Origin: Sciscionella sediminilitoris | Lineage (GTDB): Bacteria; Actinomycetota; Actinomycetes; Mycobacteriales; Pseudonocardiaceae | Length of the DNA: 64,000 nt | Direction of reading: 5' to 3' | NCBI RefSeq assembly: GCF_000737195.2 | Contig: NZ_JALM01000024.1 | Coordinates: forward strand, 27,465-91,464 | Shown: piece by piece, positions 38,186 through 47,511 of the stretch | How positions within the stretch are numbered: position 1 is the stretch's first letter | Layout: every line of letters begins with the position of its first letter | Program-made: the position numbers and the translations under genes | Notes under the pieces: model-generated | Seen by the model: the letters and a program-made list of their open reading frames with translations, nothing else | Databases searched by the model: none | Told to the model about the DNA's origin: nothing

Positions 38186-38225
38186 GTGAGTGGTTGTGTT
38201 GGTTCTAACCAACACAACCACTCAC
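38186..38225. repeat. 40-bp palindrome copy D (between sigG-type gene and SDR)
   Basis: A perfect palindrome: arms GTGAGTGGTTGTGTTGGTT and AACCAACACAACCACTCAC with only CT between. It begins 19 bases after the sigma-factor TGA, with spacer CCAGGGCAAACGGGTGCTT. On the other strand the SDR gene runs into it and stops at TGA inside the arm. It is identical to copy G. Confidence 0.85.
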
Positions 38226-39124
38226 GACAGTTTCTGCAGGCTTGCCCGGCCACCGGCGCCGACCGGAGCGGAGGACTCCGCCCCCCGCTGCTGTACATCG
38301 GCGAGCGCGTCGGCGTCGGCCTTGGGAATGAACCGGCCGCCGAGGGTTTCCACGACCGGCGGGAGCAGGGACCGTACGAGTTTGACGGCGAGTAGCCACG
38401 GCGGGACGTGCACGGTGCGCGAACGCCGCTCCACCGCATCCGCAAACGCTTGCACGGCTACCTTGAGTGGATAGGTCTTGCTGAGTGGGCCGAGCGCGTT
38501 GCGGCGCAGGGGCCCGAACACGGGGTGCTCGTCCGCGCCGGACACGATGTCGGTGGCGATCCAGGTCGGATGGGCGACGCCCACGCTCACCCCGAAGTGA
38601 CGGACCTCGGCGCGCAGGGTGTTCCCGAACGCCTCGACACCGGCCTTGGCCGCGTTATAGGGCGCGTTGCCCGGAATGTGCAGTACGGCGGCCATGGAGG
38701 ACACGATCAGGCAGTACCCGCGGGAGTCGATCAGGTGCGGGAGTGCGACCCGGACCGTGCGCCATACGCCGAGCAGATCGATCTCCACGACCCGTTCGAA
38801 GGCGGCCGGATCGATGGAGCGGATGAACCCGGCGGCGGCGATTCCGGCGTTGGCCAGCACGACATCGATGCGACCGTAGTGCTCGGCGATCTCCCCGATG
38901 ACCCGTTCGAGCGCTGCCCAGTCGGTCACATCCGCTTCCCAGGCCCGCGAGTCGCGCCCGCAGCGGGCGGCAACCTCGCGCAGCTGCTCGCCCTCGAGCC
39001 CGACGAGCGCGAGCTTGGCTCCGCGCGCGGCGAGTTCCTCGGCGACGCCCGCGCCGATCCCCCGGGCCGCGCCGGTGATGAGCACGACCTTGTCGCGCAC
39101 GTCTGTCTTCTTGTCCAGCAGCAT
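38222..39124 (-). CDS. Short-chain dehydrogenase/reductase
   Basis: A 300-residue classical SDR. Cofactor motif ITGAARGIGAG (Gly18, Gly22, Gly24), NAG at 92-94, catalytic Ser142/143, Tyr156 and Lys160 (YNAAK). The C-terminal extension with RTVHVPPWLLAVKLVRSLLP is often seen in SDRs acting on fatty or lipid-like substrates, but the substrate is unknown. Start ATG follows AAGGAGGG. The last two codons and stop (TCG TGA) belong to or abut palindrome copy D. Confidence 0.9.
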   Translation of the reverse strand: MLLDKKTDVRDKVVLITGAARGIGAGVAEELAARGAKLALVGLEGEQLREVAARCGRDSRAWEADVTDWAALERVIGEIAEHYGRIDVVLANAGIAAAGFIRSIDPAAFERVVEIDLLGVWRTVRVALPHLIDSRGYCLIVSSMAAVLHIPGNAPYNAAKAGVEAFGNTLRAEVRHFGVSVGVAHPTWIATDIVSGADEHPVFGPLRRNALGPLSKTYPLKVAVQAFADAVERRSRTVHVPPWLLAVKLVRSLLPPVVETLGGRFIPKADADALADVQQRGAESSAPVGAGGRASLQKLS

Positions 39125-39228
39125 GACGCCCTCCTGCCTTCGGATGGGGCAACCATAGCGGAACTTACCGCCAGTAAGCTACTGGCCGGTTATGAAATGT
39201 GTGCGGAACCGGTGGTGTTGGCCTGGAC

Positions 39229-40086
39229 ATGACCAACGCAAACAGTCCGGCCCTCGGCCGGGTCGGCATCTTCGGATTCTGGTTCAACTTCGAGCGCTAC
39301 GAGCGGACTGAGCTGGGTGAACTCGCCGCCGAACTGGAGGACCTCGGTTACGGGGCGCTGTGGCTCGCCGCGGCCAAGGCCGAACTCGGGCTCGCCGGCC
39401 CGGTGCTCGAGGCCACCAGGAAATTCGTGTTCGCCACCGGGATCATCAACGTCTGGAGCGAGCAGGCGAGCACCCTGGTCAAGGCGTACCAGGAGGAGCC
39501 GCACCGGGACCGGCTGCTGCTCGGTATCGGCGCGGGGCACCGGGAGAGCAACAGCGCGCAGGGATACGCCACCCCGCGGACCGCGGTGATCAACTACCTC
39601 GACGAGCTCACCGCGATTCCGTCCGGTCAGCTGGCGCTGGCCGCACTGGGGCCGCGCATGCTCGCCCTCGCCGCGGAGCGCACGCTCGGCCCGCACCCGT
39701 ACCTGATCAACCCGGAATACACCGCGAGCGCGCGCGAGGCGATCGGTTCCGGTCCGGCGCTGCTTCCCGAGCAGAAGGTGGTGCTGGAAACCGATCCGGA
39801 ACGGGCGCGCACGATCGCGCGCTCCGGGATCGCGATGTATCTCGGACTGGAGAACTACCTGGCGAACCTGCGCAGGCTCGGGTTCACCGAGGAGGACTTC
39901 GCCGATGGGGGCAGTGACCGGCTGGTCGACGCTCTTGTCGGCTGGGGCGACGAGAACGCGGTCGCCGAGCGGGTCCGCGCCCACCTGGATGCGGGCGCGG
40001 ACCACGTATCGGTGCAGGTGCTCACCGAGGACGGCGACCCGCGGCCGGGGTACCGGGCGCTCGCGCCCGCGTTGACCGAGCTCTAG
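39229..40086 (+). CDS. LLM-class F420-dependent oxidoreductase
   Basis: A 285-residue luciferase-like TIM-barrel protein. RVGIFGFWFNFERYERTELGELAAELEDLGYGALWLA, the segment LLLGIGAGHRE and the C-terminal ADHVSVQVLTEDGDP follow the actinobacterial F420-binding subfamily (TIGR03620-like). Substrate unknown. ATG 39229 is the best start; there is no strong Shine-Dalgarno. Its stop overlaps the convergent aldo/keto reductase stop by four bases. F420 use is inferred from the subfamily. Confidence 0.85.
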   Translation: MTNANSPALGRVGIFGFWFNFERYERTELGELAAELEDLGYGALWLAAAKAELGLAGPVLEATRKFVFATGIINVWSEQASTLVKAYQEEPHRDRLLLGIGAGHRESNSAQGYATPRTAVINYLDELTAIPSGQLALAALGPRMLALAAERTLGPHPYLINPEYTASAREAIGSGPALLPEQKVVLETDPERARTIARSGIAMYLGLENYLANLRRLGFTEEDFADGGSDRLVDALVGWGDENAVAERVRAHLDAGADHVSVQVLTEDGDPRPGYRALAPALTEL

Positions 40087-41018
40087 CCGGACGCTTTCGT
40101 CAACTGGTCGAGCTGGGTCTCGGTCAGCGTGATCCGGGTGCTGCGCAACAGTTCGGGCAACTGCTCGAGGTTGCGCGCACTCGCGATCGGCGCCGTGATC
40201 GACGGCTGAGCGCGCAACCAGGCGAGCGCGATCGCGGTCGGCGTGCAGCCGTGTTCCGCGGCGACCTCGTCGAGCGCGTCGAGGACCCGGTTGCCGCGTT
40301 CGTCGTCGTATTTGCTCGCCGTGTCGACCCGGCGCTGTGAACCGGAAGTTCCGCTCTTGCGGTGTTTTCCGGTGAGGAATCCGGCGGCGAGCGCGTAGTA
40401 CGGGAAAACGGCGAGTTCTCGTTCCGTGGCGATATCCGCGAGACCGGATTCGTATTCGGCGCGCTCGACCAGGTTGTAATGCGGCTGCAGCGCCACATAC
40501 CTGGCCAATCCGTCACGCTCGGAAATGTCGAGTGCGGAATTCAGCCGCTCCGGAGTGAAATTGGATGCGGCGATGTACCGGACCTTGCCCGCGCGCACGA
40601 GTTCGTCGAACGCGGACAGGGTTTCCTCCTGCGGGGAACCTTCGTCGTCCCGGTGCGCGTAGTACAGGTCGATGTAGTCGGTTCGCAGTCGCCGTAAGGA
40701 ATCCTCGACCGCGGCGTGGATGTTCGCCTTGCCGAGCCCGCGATGGTCCGGCAGCTGGCCGACCTTGGTCGCGAGGATGACCCTGTCCCGGTTCCCCCGG
40801 CTCTCGAACCATTCGCCGAGTACGGTTTCGGATTCCCCGCCACTGTTCCCGTCCGCCCATGCGGAATAGACGTCGGCGGTGTCGATGAAATTGCCGCCCG
40901 CTTCCAGGAATGCGTCGAGCACCGCGAAGGACTGCTCCCGGTCAGCAGTCCAGCCGAAAACATTGCCCCCGAGATTGAGTGGAAATACGTCGAGATCGGT
41001 GCGTGGTATTAGCGCCAT
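40083..41018 (-). CDS. Aldo/keto reductase
   Basis: A 311-residue (alpha/beta)8 NADPH-dependent reductase. The tetrad is visible: Asp46 and Tyr51 in FIDTADVYSAW, Lys85 in LATKVGQ and His122 in YYAHRDDE. The C-terminal cofactor region IASARNLEQLPELL is conserved. It resembles the YghZ/Tas-like general reductases; the physiological substrate is not evident. It faces a diverged DUF427 gene across 78 bases. Confidence 0.92.
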   Translation of the reverse strand: MALIPRTDLDVFPLNLGGNVFGWTADREQSFAVLDAFLEAGGNFIDTADVYSAWADGNSGGESETVLGEWFESRGNRDRVILATKVGQLPDHRGLGKANIHAAVEDSLRRLRTDYIDLYYAHRDDEGSPQEETLSAFDELVRAGKVRYIAASNFTPERLNSALDISERDGLARYVALQPHYNLVERAEYESGLADIATERELAVFPYYALAAGFLTGKHRKSGTSGSQRRVDTASKYDDERGNRVLDALDEVAAEHGCTPTAIALAWLRAQPSITAPIASARNLEQLPELLRSTRITLTETQLDQLTKASG

Positions 41019-41096
41019 ATCCTCGAACCTACACCGGACTCCGGGGGCTGGTCGCGCGAAATGGCAGGCAGGGGAAGCTCGCGGCGCCGAATACGC

Positions 41097-41363
41097 TCAG
41101 TCTTCGATCTCCACGGGACCGCTGAACAGAACGTGGTCGGCGAGCCGGGGATCGGGAACCTTGCCATAGAGCTCGGCACACTCGGTCGTATTGCCGTCGA
41201 TCGTCACGGCATAGTGGCTTGCGCCGTTCTCGTCGGAGCGGACTGGACGGAAGTAGCCGGATCGGACGGACCGGCGAGGGAAGTAATGCTTCCCGTCCAG
41301 CACAAGGGTTTCGGAGCTTTCGGCGAGAACCTCGCCATTGAGGCGCGCTATGGTCATACTCAC
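41097..41363 (-). CDS. DUF427-like small protein
   Basis: An 88-residue protein. ARLNGEVLAESSETLVLDGKHYFPRRSVRSGYFRPV resembles the N-terminal half of DUF427 proteins (NGxxIAES...YFP). The usual Cys-x-Lys-Gly and paired Tyr motif of that family is not seen; the second half reads SHYAVTIDGNTTECAELYGKV. So it is a distant relative or an independent small beta-sheet protein. Start is GTG 41363 or ATG 41357; no clear Shine-Dalgarno. Function unknown. Confidence 0.65.
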   Translation of the reverse strand: MSMTIARLNGEVLAESSETLVLDGKHYFPRRSVRSGYFRPVRSDENGASHYAVTIDGNTTECAELYGKVPDPRLADHVLFSGPVEIED

Positions 41364-41494
41364 ACGTTATCTCGGTCACGTAGCTGTTCGCCAGTGGACT
41401 TTGACCCTGGGTCGATGCGCTGGGCCTCCGGGTACGATCTGGCCAAAAGACCCATTCTGAAGACACTGTCGGCCGCCCGAGGAGGACGTTCGAG

Positions 41495-42529
<1,035 letters not shown>

Positions 42530-42541
42530 GCGCGTACACCG

Positions 42542-42625
42542 ATGATGTCGAAGCGGTTCGTCGGCGCGGTCGTCGTCGTGCTGCTCCTGCTCGGGGTGTG
42601 CAGCGGGCTGCTGGCTCTGCTGTGA
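42542..42625 (+). CDS. Possible 27-residue single-helix membrane peptide
   Basis: Between fba and the DUF3151 gene, ATG-ATG opens a short frame: MMSKRFVGAVVVVLLLLGVC followed by SGLLALL. Three positive-side residues and then a 20-residue hydrophobic stretch would make one membrane span. No clear Shine-Dalgarno is present, so translation is uncertain; it occupies most of the 120-base gap. I know no named family for it. Confidence 0.3.
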   Translation: MMSKRFVGAVVVVLLLLGVCSGLLALL

Positions 42626-42649
42626 GCCGGTTGGGGCAGGATTGCCGGT

Positions 42650-43060
42650 ATGACACACGGCAACCTGCTCGGACCGGACCCGACCCTGCTCCCCGCGCGA
42701 GAGGAGCCGACGGCGCGCCTTGCCGGCGGTGAGGACCCTGCCGCCGTGGTGGCCGCGTACCCGGATTTCAGCGCGGCCTGGGCACAGCTCGCCGAGGGCG
42801 CGCTCGAACGCGGTGAGGTGGTCGCCGCGTACGCCTATGCGCGTACCGGTTACCACCGCGGACTCGACCAGTTGCGCGGCTCCGGGTGGAAGGGCTTCGG
42901 CCCCGTGCCCTGGTCGCACGAACCGAACCGCGGATTCCTGCGCGCGGTCGGTGCCCTCGCCAGGGCCGCGCAGCGGATCGATGAGGTCCACGAATACGAC
43001 CGCTGCCGCGAACTGCTCGCCGACTGCGACCCCGAAGCGCTCATCGAACTCGACCTGTGA
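42650..43060 (+). CDS. DUF3151 family protein
   Basis: A 136-residue protein. NLLGPDPTLLPAREEPTARLAGG, FSAAWAQLAEGALERGEVVAAYAYARTGYHRGLDQLRGSGWKGFGPVPWSHEPNRGFLRAV (recognised by the core GSGWKGFGPVPW) and the ending ELLADCDPEALIELDL define the actinobacterial DUF3151 family, usually next to fba. Helical, TPR-like in places; function unknown. Confidence 0.9.
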   Translation: MTHGNLLGPDPTLLPAREEPTARLAGGEDPAAVVAAYPDFSAAWAQLAEGALERGEVVAAYAYARTGYHRGLDQLRGSGWKGFGPVPWSHEPNRGFLRAVGALARAAQRIDEVHEYDRCRELLADCDPEALIELDL

Positions 43061-43108
43061 AAGCTGCACCATACAGCTAACCCACAAGTCCCTGAGCTGG
43101 TAGAACAA

Positions 43109-43163
43109 CCCCTCGTGAGTGGAAATGTTGGTTAGAACCAACACAACCACCCACGAGGGGTTT
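43109..43163. repeat. 40-bp palindrome copy E with extended terminator stem
   Basis: Core 43115-43154: GTGAGTGG-AAA-TGTTGGTT, AG, AACCAACA-CAA-CCACCCAC. The flanks CCCCTC and GAGGGG lengthen the stem, and TTT follows, giving a good bidirectional terminator for the convergent DUF3151 and leuS genes. It is preceded by TGA and a 19-base spacer like other copies, but this TGA (43093) is out of frame with the DUF3151 gene. Confidence 0.85.
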
Positions 43164-43205
43164 AGTCTATTTTGTCCGGATCAACCGCTGATCGGGTGAA
43201 GGTGT

Positions 43206-46058
43206 CTACGGGACGACGTTCACCAGGCGCCCCGGGACCACGATGACCTTGCGTGGTTCACCGTCCAGGCACGCCGCGATCTTCTCGTCGGCCAGTGCTG
43301 CCGCGCGCACTTCGTCCTCGCCCGCCTCGCTGGGCACGATGATCCGGGAGCGGACCTTGCCGCGCACCTGCACGGGGTACTCCACGGTCTCGTCGACCAG
43401 GTAGGCGGGATCGGCCGCGGGGAACGGGCCGTGTGCGAGCGAGCCGTCCTTGCCGAGGATCGACCACAGTTCCTCGGCGATGTGCGGGCACACCGGCGCG
43501 AGCATGAGCACGAGCGGTTCCACGAGCTCACGTGGGGTGGACTCGGTCTTCGCGTACACCTTGGTGATGTGGTTGTTGAGCTCGATGAGCTTGGCGCCCG
43601 CGGTGTTGAACCGCATGTTCGCGTAGTCCTCGTGCACCCCGGCGATCGCGCGGTGCAGTGCCTTACGGTCTTCCTCGGTGGCCGGTTCCTCGCTGACCCG
43701 GTGCTTGCCGCTCTGCTCGTCGACGACGTTGCGCCACAACCGCTGCAGGAACCGGTGCGCGCCGACGACATCCTTGGTCGCCCACGGCCGGGAGGCTTCG
43801 AGCGGGCCCATGGACATCTCGTAGAAGCGGAAGGTGTCCGCGCCGTAGTCGGCGCACATCTCGTCCGGGGTGACGACGTTCTTCAGGCTCTTGCCCATCT
43901 TGCCGTACTCGCGCCGGACTTCCGCGCCGTTGTGGAAGAACTTGCCCTCGGACTCGGTGACCTCGTCCGCGGGCACGTACTGACCACGGCTGTCGGTGTA
44001 GGCATAGGCCTGGATGTAGCCCTGGTTGAACAGCCTGCGATACGGCTCGTGCGCGGAGACGTGCCCGAGGTCGTAGAGCACCTTCTGCCAGAAGCGGGCG
44101 TAGAGCAGGTGCAGCACCGCGTGCTCCATCCCGCCGATGTAGAGGTCCACCCCGCCGGGATCGTTCGCGCCGTGCTCGTTCACGCGCGGGCCGAGCCAGT
44201 ACCGCTCGTTGACCGGGTCGCAGAACGCCTCGGAGTTCACCGGGTCCGCGTAGCGCAGGTGATACCAGCAGGAGCCCGCCCAGTTGGGCATCACGTTGGT
44301 GTCCCTGCGGTACTGCTTGGGCCCGTCCCCGAGATCGAGGGTGACGTACATCCAGTCCGTGGCACGGGAAAGCGGCGGCGAGGGCTCGGAGTCCGCGTCC
44401 TCCGGGTCGAAGGTGCGCGGCGCGTACTCCTCCACCTCGGGCAGCTCGACCGGCAGCTGGTCCTCGGGCAGCGCGACCGGCAGATCGTTCTCGTCGTAGA
44501 CGATCGGGAACGGCTCGCCCCAGTACCGCTGCCGGGCGAACAGCCAGTCGCGCAGCTTGTACTGCACGGTTCCGTTGCCGTGCCCGTTCGCCTCCAGCCA
44601 GGCGATGATCTCGGCGATCGCCTCGTCCTTCGGCTTGCCGTCGAGGTCGATGCCCAGCTCGGGATTGGCCGAGTTGATCATCGGGCCTTCCCCGGTGTAC
44701 GCCTCGCCTTCGAAGTCCTCGGGCGGGGCGATGGTGCGCATGATCTCCAGCCCGAAGGCGGTGGCGAAGTCCCAGTCGCGCTGATCCTCGCCGGGCACGC
44801 CCATCACCGCTCCGGTGCCGTAGCCGGTGAGCACGTAGTCGGCGACGAACACCGGAAGCTGCCGCCCGTTGACCGGGTTGCGCGCATAGGAACCGGTGAA
44901 CACCCCGGTCTTGTCCTTGTTCTCCTGGCGGTCCAGGTCGGACTTGCGCGCGGTCGCGGCACGGTACTCGGCGACGGCGGTACGCGGATCGGCGGCGCCA
45001 CCGGTCCACGCGCTCGCGGTGCCCTCCGGCCAGGCATCCGTGACCAGTTCGTCGACCAGCTCGTGCTCGGGGGCGAGCACCAGGTAGGTGGTGCCGAAAA
45101 TGGTGTCCGGCCGGGTGGTGAACACCTCGACCGTCCGATCCCCGGCGGCGAACCGGACATGGGAACCGTGCGAGCGCCCGATCCAGTTCCGCTGCATCGT
45201 CTTGACCTGGTCGGACCAGTCGAGCAGTGCCAGATCGTCGATGAGCCGATCGGCGTAGGCGGTGATCCGCATCGTCCACTGCCGCAGGTTCTTGCGGAAC
45301 ACCGGGAAGTTGCCGCGCTCGCTACGCCCGTCCGCGGTGACCTCTTCGTTGGCCACCACGGTGCCCAGGCCCGGGGCCCAGTTCACCGGGGCGTCGGAGA
45401 TGTAGACCAGCCGGTAGGAGTTCAGCAGGGCACGCCGTTCGGTGGCGGAGAGCTCGGACCAGGCGCGCCCGTCCTCGGCGAGCCGCTCGCCGCGCTCGAA
45501 CTGCTCGATCAGCTCACCGATCGGTCGGGCCTTGTCCTGCTCGGTGTCGTAGTAGGAGTTGAAGATCTGCAGGAAGATCCACTGGGTCCAGCGGTAGTAC
45601 TCCGGATCGGTGGTGGCGAAGGAGCGCCGCGGATCGTGGCCGAGGCCCAGCTGACGCAGCTGGCGGCGCATCGTGGTGATGTTGTTCTCAGTGGTCGTGC
45701 GCGGATGCTGCCCGGTCTGCGCCGCGTACTGCTCCGCGGGCAGGCCGAAGGCGTCGTAGCCGAGCGTGTGCAGCACATTGCGCCCGGTCATCCGGTGGTA
45801 GCGGGCGAACACATCGGTGCCGATGTAGCCGAGCGGGTGCCCGACATGCAGCCCGGCCCCGGACGGGTAGGGGAACATGTCCTGCACGAAAAGCTTGTCC
45901 TCGGGAACCGGCGCACCCGTGGCGAGGGAGCCCTCCGGGTTCGGCGCGTGGAAGGTCCCCTCGCTCTCCCAGGTGTCCTGCCAGCGCGTCTCGATCTCAC
46001 CGGCAAGGCTCGCGGTGTACCGGTAGGCGGGTGCTTCCTCGGTACGGTCCTCGCTCAT
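43206..46058 (-). CDS. leuS: Leucyl-tRNA synthetase
   Basis: A 950-residue class I synthetase that charges tRNA-Leu and edits mischarged products. The HIGH-type motif HVGHPLGY starts at His71; the KMSKS-type loop is KMGKS at 720-724, a Ser-to-Gly form also known in mycobacterial LeuRS. The editing domain (about 250-450) contains [23 protein letters not shown] and [22 protein letters not shown] 46058 has AAGGGA six bases upstream; the frame is open 24 codons further. A leucine leader peptide and hairpins lie directly upstream. Confidence 0.97.
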   Translation of the reverse strand: MSEDRTEEAPAYRYTASLAGEIETRWQDTWESEGTFHAPNPEGSLATGAPVPEDKLFVQDMFPYPSGAGLHVGHPLGYIGTDVFARYHRMTGRNVLHTLGYDAFGLPAEQYAAQTGQHPRTTTENNITTMRRQLRQLGLGHDPRRSFATTDPEYYRWTQWIFLQIFNSYYDTEQDKARPIGELIEQFERGERLAEDGRAWSELSATERRALLNSYRLVYISDAPVNWAPGLGTVVANEEVTADGRSERGNFPVFRKNLRQWTMRITAYADRLIDDLALLDWSDQVKTMQRNWIGRSHGSHVRFAAGDRTVEVFTTRPDTIFGTTYLVLAPEHELVDELVTDAWPEGTASAWTGGAADPRTAVAEYRAATARKSDLDRQENKDKTGVFTGSYARNPVNGRQLPVFVADYVLTGYGTGAVMGVPGEDQRDWDFATAFGLEIMRTIAPPEDFEGEAYTGEGPMINSANPELGIDLDGKPKDEAIAEIIAWLEANGHGNGTVQYKLRDWLFARQRYWGEPFPIVYDENDLPVALPEDQLPVELPEVEEYAPRTFDPEDADSEPSPPLSRATDWMYVTLDLGDGPKQYRRDTNVMPNWAGSCWYHLRYADPVNSEAFCDPVNERYWLGPRVNEHGANDPGGVDLYIGGMEHAVLHLLYARFWQKVLYDLGHVSAHEPYRRLFNQGYIQAYAYTDSRGQYVPADEVTESEGKFFHNGAEVRREYGKMGKSLKNVVTPDEMCADYGADTFRFYEMSMGPLEASRPWATKDVVGAHRFLQRLWRNVVDEQSGKHRVSEEPATEEDRKALHRAIAGVHEDYANMRFNTAGAKLIELNNHITKVYAKTESTPRELVEPLVLMLAPVCPHIAEELWSILGKDGSLAHGPFPAADPAYLVDETVEYPVQVRGKVRSRIIVPSEAGEDEVRAAALADEKIAACLDGEPRKVIVVPGRLVNVVP

Positions 46059-46090
46059 CACAAATCCCTTCGGCGCCTTCTCACAAGAAA

Positions 46091-46121
46091 TCCCCTCCGT
46101 CCACGAGCGGACGTGAGGGGA
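46091..46121 (-). terminator. Leader hairpin 2 of leuS (probable attenuator terminator)
   Basis: On the minus strand TCCCCTCACGTCC pairs with GGACGGAGGGGA (one bulged base) across GCTCGT, followed by TTTCTTG, the form of an intrinsic terminator. It lies between the leader peptide and the leuS start, 33 bases before the leuS ATG. Confidence 0.65.
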
Positions 46122-46123
46122 TG

Positions 46124-46156
46124 GCCGCATCGGCGGTCGCTGTTCGCCGATGCGGC
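46124..46156 (-). promoter_or_regulatory. Leader hairpin 1 of leuS
   Basis: GCCGCATCGGCG and CGCCGATGCGGC form a perfect 12-bp stem with a nine-base loop. Its first base overlaps the last base of the leader-peptide stop codon, so a ribosome at the stop or stalled on the Leu codons would affect its folding. Confidence 0.65.
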
Positions 46157-46185
46157 TAGCTAAGCAGCAACCGCATGGTGCTCAT
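46156..46185 (-). CDS. Leucine-codon leader peptide of leuS
   Basis: A nine-codon frame, MSTMRLLLS, with three consecutive and different leucine codons (TTG, CTG, CTT) just before its TAG. It is 98 bases upstream of the leuS start and immediately followed by two hairpins, the arrangement of ribosome-mediated attenuation. When charged tRNA-Leu is short, ribosome stalling here would alter folding and raise leuS expression. No strong Shine-Dalgarno is evident (GAGTGAT precedes). Leader-peptide control of aminoacyl-synthetase genes in actinobacteria is plausible from known amino-acid operon attenuators. Confidence 0.6.
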   Translation of the reverse strand: MSTMRLLLS

Positions 46186-46244
46186 ATCACTCGAGGCTAC
46201 CCCACGTGCGGAAAGCCGGAAATCCGGCCAACTATCCTCGTGGG

Positions 46245-46673
46245 GTGACCGTTCCGATCTGGCTGCGCGTTTTCGCTCTCGTGCTCGGGCTTCTGCTCGC
46301 GAGTCCCCTCGTCGTCTCCGGGATCGCCGGGCTGCGCGGCTCGCTGCGCCGCGGCGGGGTGCGTACCGCGGAGGCCCAGCGCAGCGAGCAGGCGTTCCGC
46401 CTGGCCAACCGGGTCGCCGGGATGCCATGGCTGATCGGCGGGGCGATCGCGGCGGTCGGCGGAATCCTCGGCCTGGTGCTGCCGGGTGTGGGCGCCGTGC
46501 TGACCGTGCTGATCATCGCCGTGGTCGGGGCGCTGGTGATCGCGGCGGCGGGCGGACTGCTCGGGCACCGGGCGGCCGCGGCGGTCCCGGTTCCCGTGGC
46601 CACCTCGAGCCCGTGCGCGGAATGTCTGTGCGGCGGTGGCGCCGGCGGCTGCTCGGTGCTCAGCGGCAACTAG
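46245..46673 (+). CDS. Small integral membrane protein, SdpI-like, with Cys-rich tail
   Basis: A 142-residue protein with an N-terminal helix (IWLRVFALVLGLLLASPLVV), a basic loop ending FRLANRVAGMPWLIGG, and two more membrane segments (AAVGGILGLVLPG, AVLTVLIIAVVGALVIAAAG). The NRVAG pattern between helices recalls the SdpI family. The C-terminus SPCAECLCGGGAGGCSV has four cysteines. GTG 46245 is chosen because upstream codons overlap the leuS leader promoter region. Stop overlaps the convergent YqgE gene by four bases. Function unknown. Confidence 0.65.
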   Translation: MTVPIWLRVFALVLGLLLASPLVVSGIAGLRGSLRRGGVRTAEAQRSEQAFRLANRVAGMPWLIGGAIAAVGGILGLVLPGVGAVLTVLIIAVVGALVIAAAGGLLGHRAAAAVPVPVATSSPCAECLCGGGAGGCSVLSGN

Positions 46674-47251
46674 TTCCGCGCCGTGTCCACCGGATGGGTG
46701 GCCAGCAGCGCGGTCGGCATGCCCTGGCGGCGGAGCACGCGTCCCCACAGGTCCGCGTTCGCCGGGGTCATCACATCGTGCGGCAGCGCGGGGAACACCA
46801 TCCAGTCCTCGCGCTCGATCTCGCGGTCGAGCTGGCCGGAGTCCCATCCCGCGTAGCCGACGAACACCCGCATGCCGCGGGTTCGCGGGGCGATCGAGTC
46901 CGGATCGGTGTCCAGGTCCACGAGCGCGACCGGGCCACGCACCCCGATGACCCCGCTCACCTCCTCGGGATCCTCACCGGTGCGCAGCGCGGCGAGGCAG
47001 ATCGCGGTCTTCTGCTCGACCGGTCCGCCGACGAACACCGCCTGCGGGCGGCTGACGTGGGGTCCCCAGCTGGGCAGCACATCGTGCACGGCGATCTCAC
47101 TCGGCCGGTTGAGCACGACGCCGAGGGTGCCCGAATCCCGGTGATCGATGACGTAGACGACGGTGCGCCGGAAGTTGTCCTCGGTCAGTGTCGGTGCCGC
47201 GACGAGCAGGGTGCCGGGCTCCACCGTGGGTTCGACATGCACGCCGTCCAT
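46670..47251 (-). CDS. YqgE/AlgH family protein
   Basis: A 193-residue protein. VEPGTLLVAAPTLTEDNFRRTVVYVIDHRDSGTLGVVLNRPS is the family N-terminus (note GxLLVAxP and GxVLNRP), then VFVGGPVEQKTAICLA, MRVFVGYAGWDSGQLDREIE and EDWMVFPA. It is a conserved, soluble protein linked by some to redox or transcriptional regulation, without proven activity. It lies next to leuS in many actinobacteria. Confidence 0.93.
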   Translation of the reverse strand: MDGVHVEPTVEPGTLLVAAPTLTEDNFRRTVVYVIDHRDSGTLGVVLNRPSEIAVHDVLPSWGPHVSRPQAVFVGGPVEQKTAICLAALRTGEDPEEVSGVIGVRGPVALVDLDTDPDSIAPRTRGMRVFVGYAGWDSGQLDREIEREDWMVFPALPHDVMTPANADLWGRVLRRQGMPTALLATHPVDTARN

Positions 47252-47453
47252 GATCGCATTATCGACTGACAGACCCGGGATCCGGAAACGGGTTGATCAG
47301 GGGCAGGCACGTCCGGTCGCCTCTCGGCGGCGTGGCGCGACGTGGTTCCAGCCGGACGGTATTCCACGAAGGCTCTTCTCTAGTGGGCCCGGGGGACACG
47401 GTGACGTGCCTGCCGCGGGGTACAACGAGCACGGGCCCGCCGGTGTTCCCGTT

Positions 47454-47493
47454 GTGCGCGGAAATGTTGGTTCTCACCAACACAACCGCGCAC
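47454..47493 (-). repeat. 40-bp palindrome copy F (after pcnA)
   Basis: Arms GTGCGCGG-AAA-TGTTGGT and ACCAACA-CAA-CCGCGCAC around TCTC. On the minus strand it starts 18 bases after the pcnA TGA, with spacer CCAGGTCAAACGATGCTC. Both outer variable pairs differ from copy D yet remain complementary. Confidence 0.82.
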
Positions 47494-47511
47494 GAGCATC
47501 GTTTGACCTGG

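Noticed and set aside
41097..41363. Considered a pseudogene of DUF427
   Set aside because: The frame is intact with start and stop; divergence of the second half alone does not show decay.
43431..46163. 910-codon open frame opposite leuS
   Set aside because: Antisense shadow of a certain synthetase gene; no recognisable motif.
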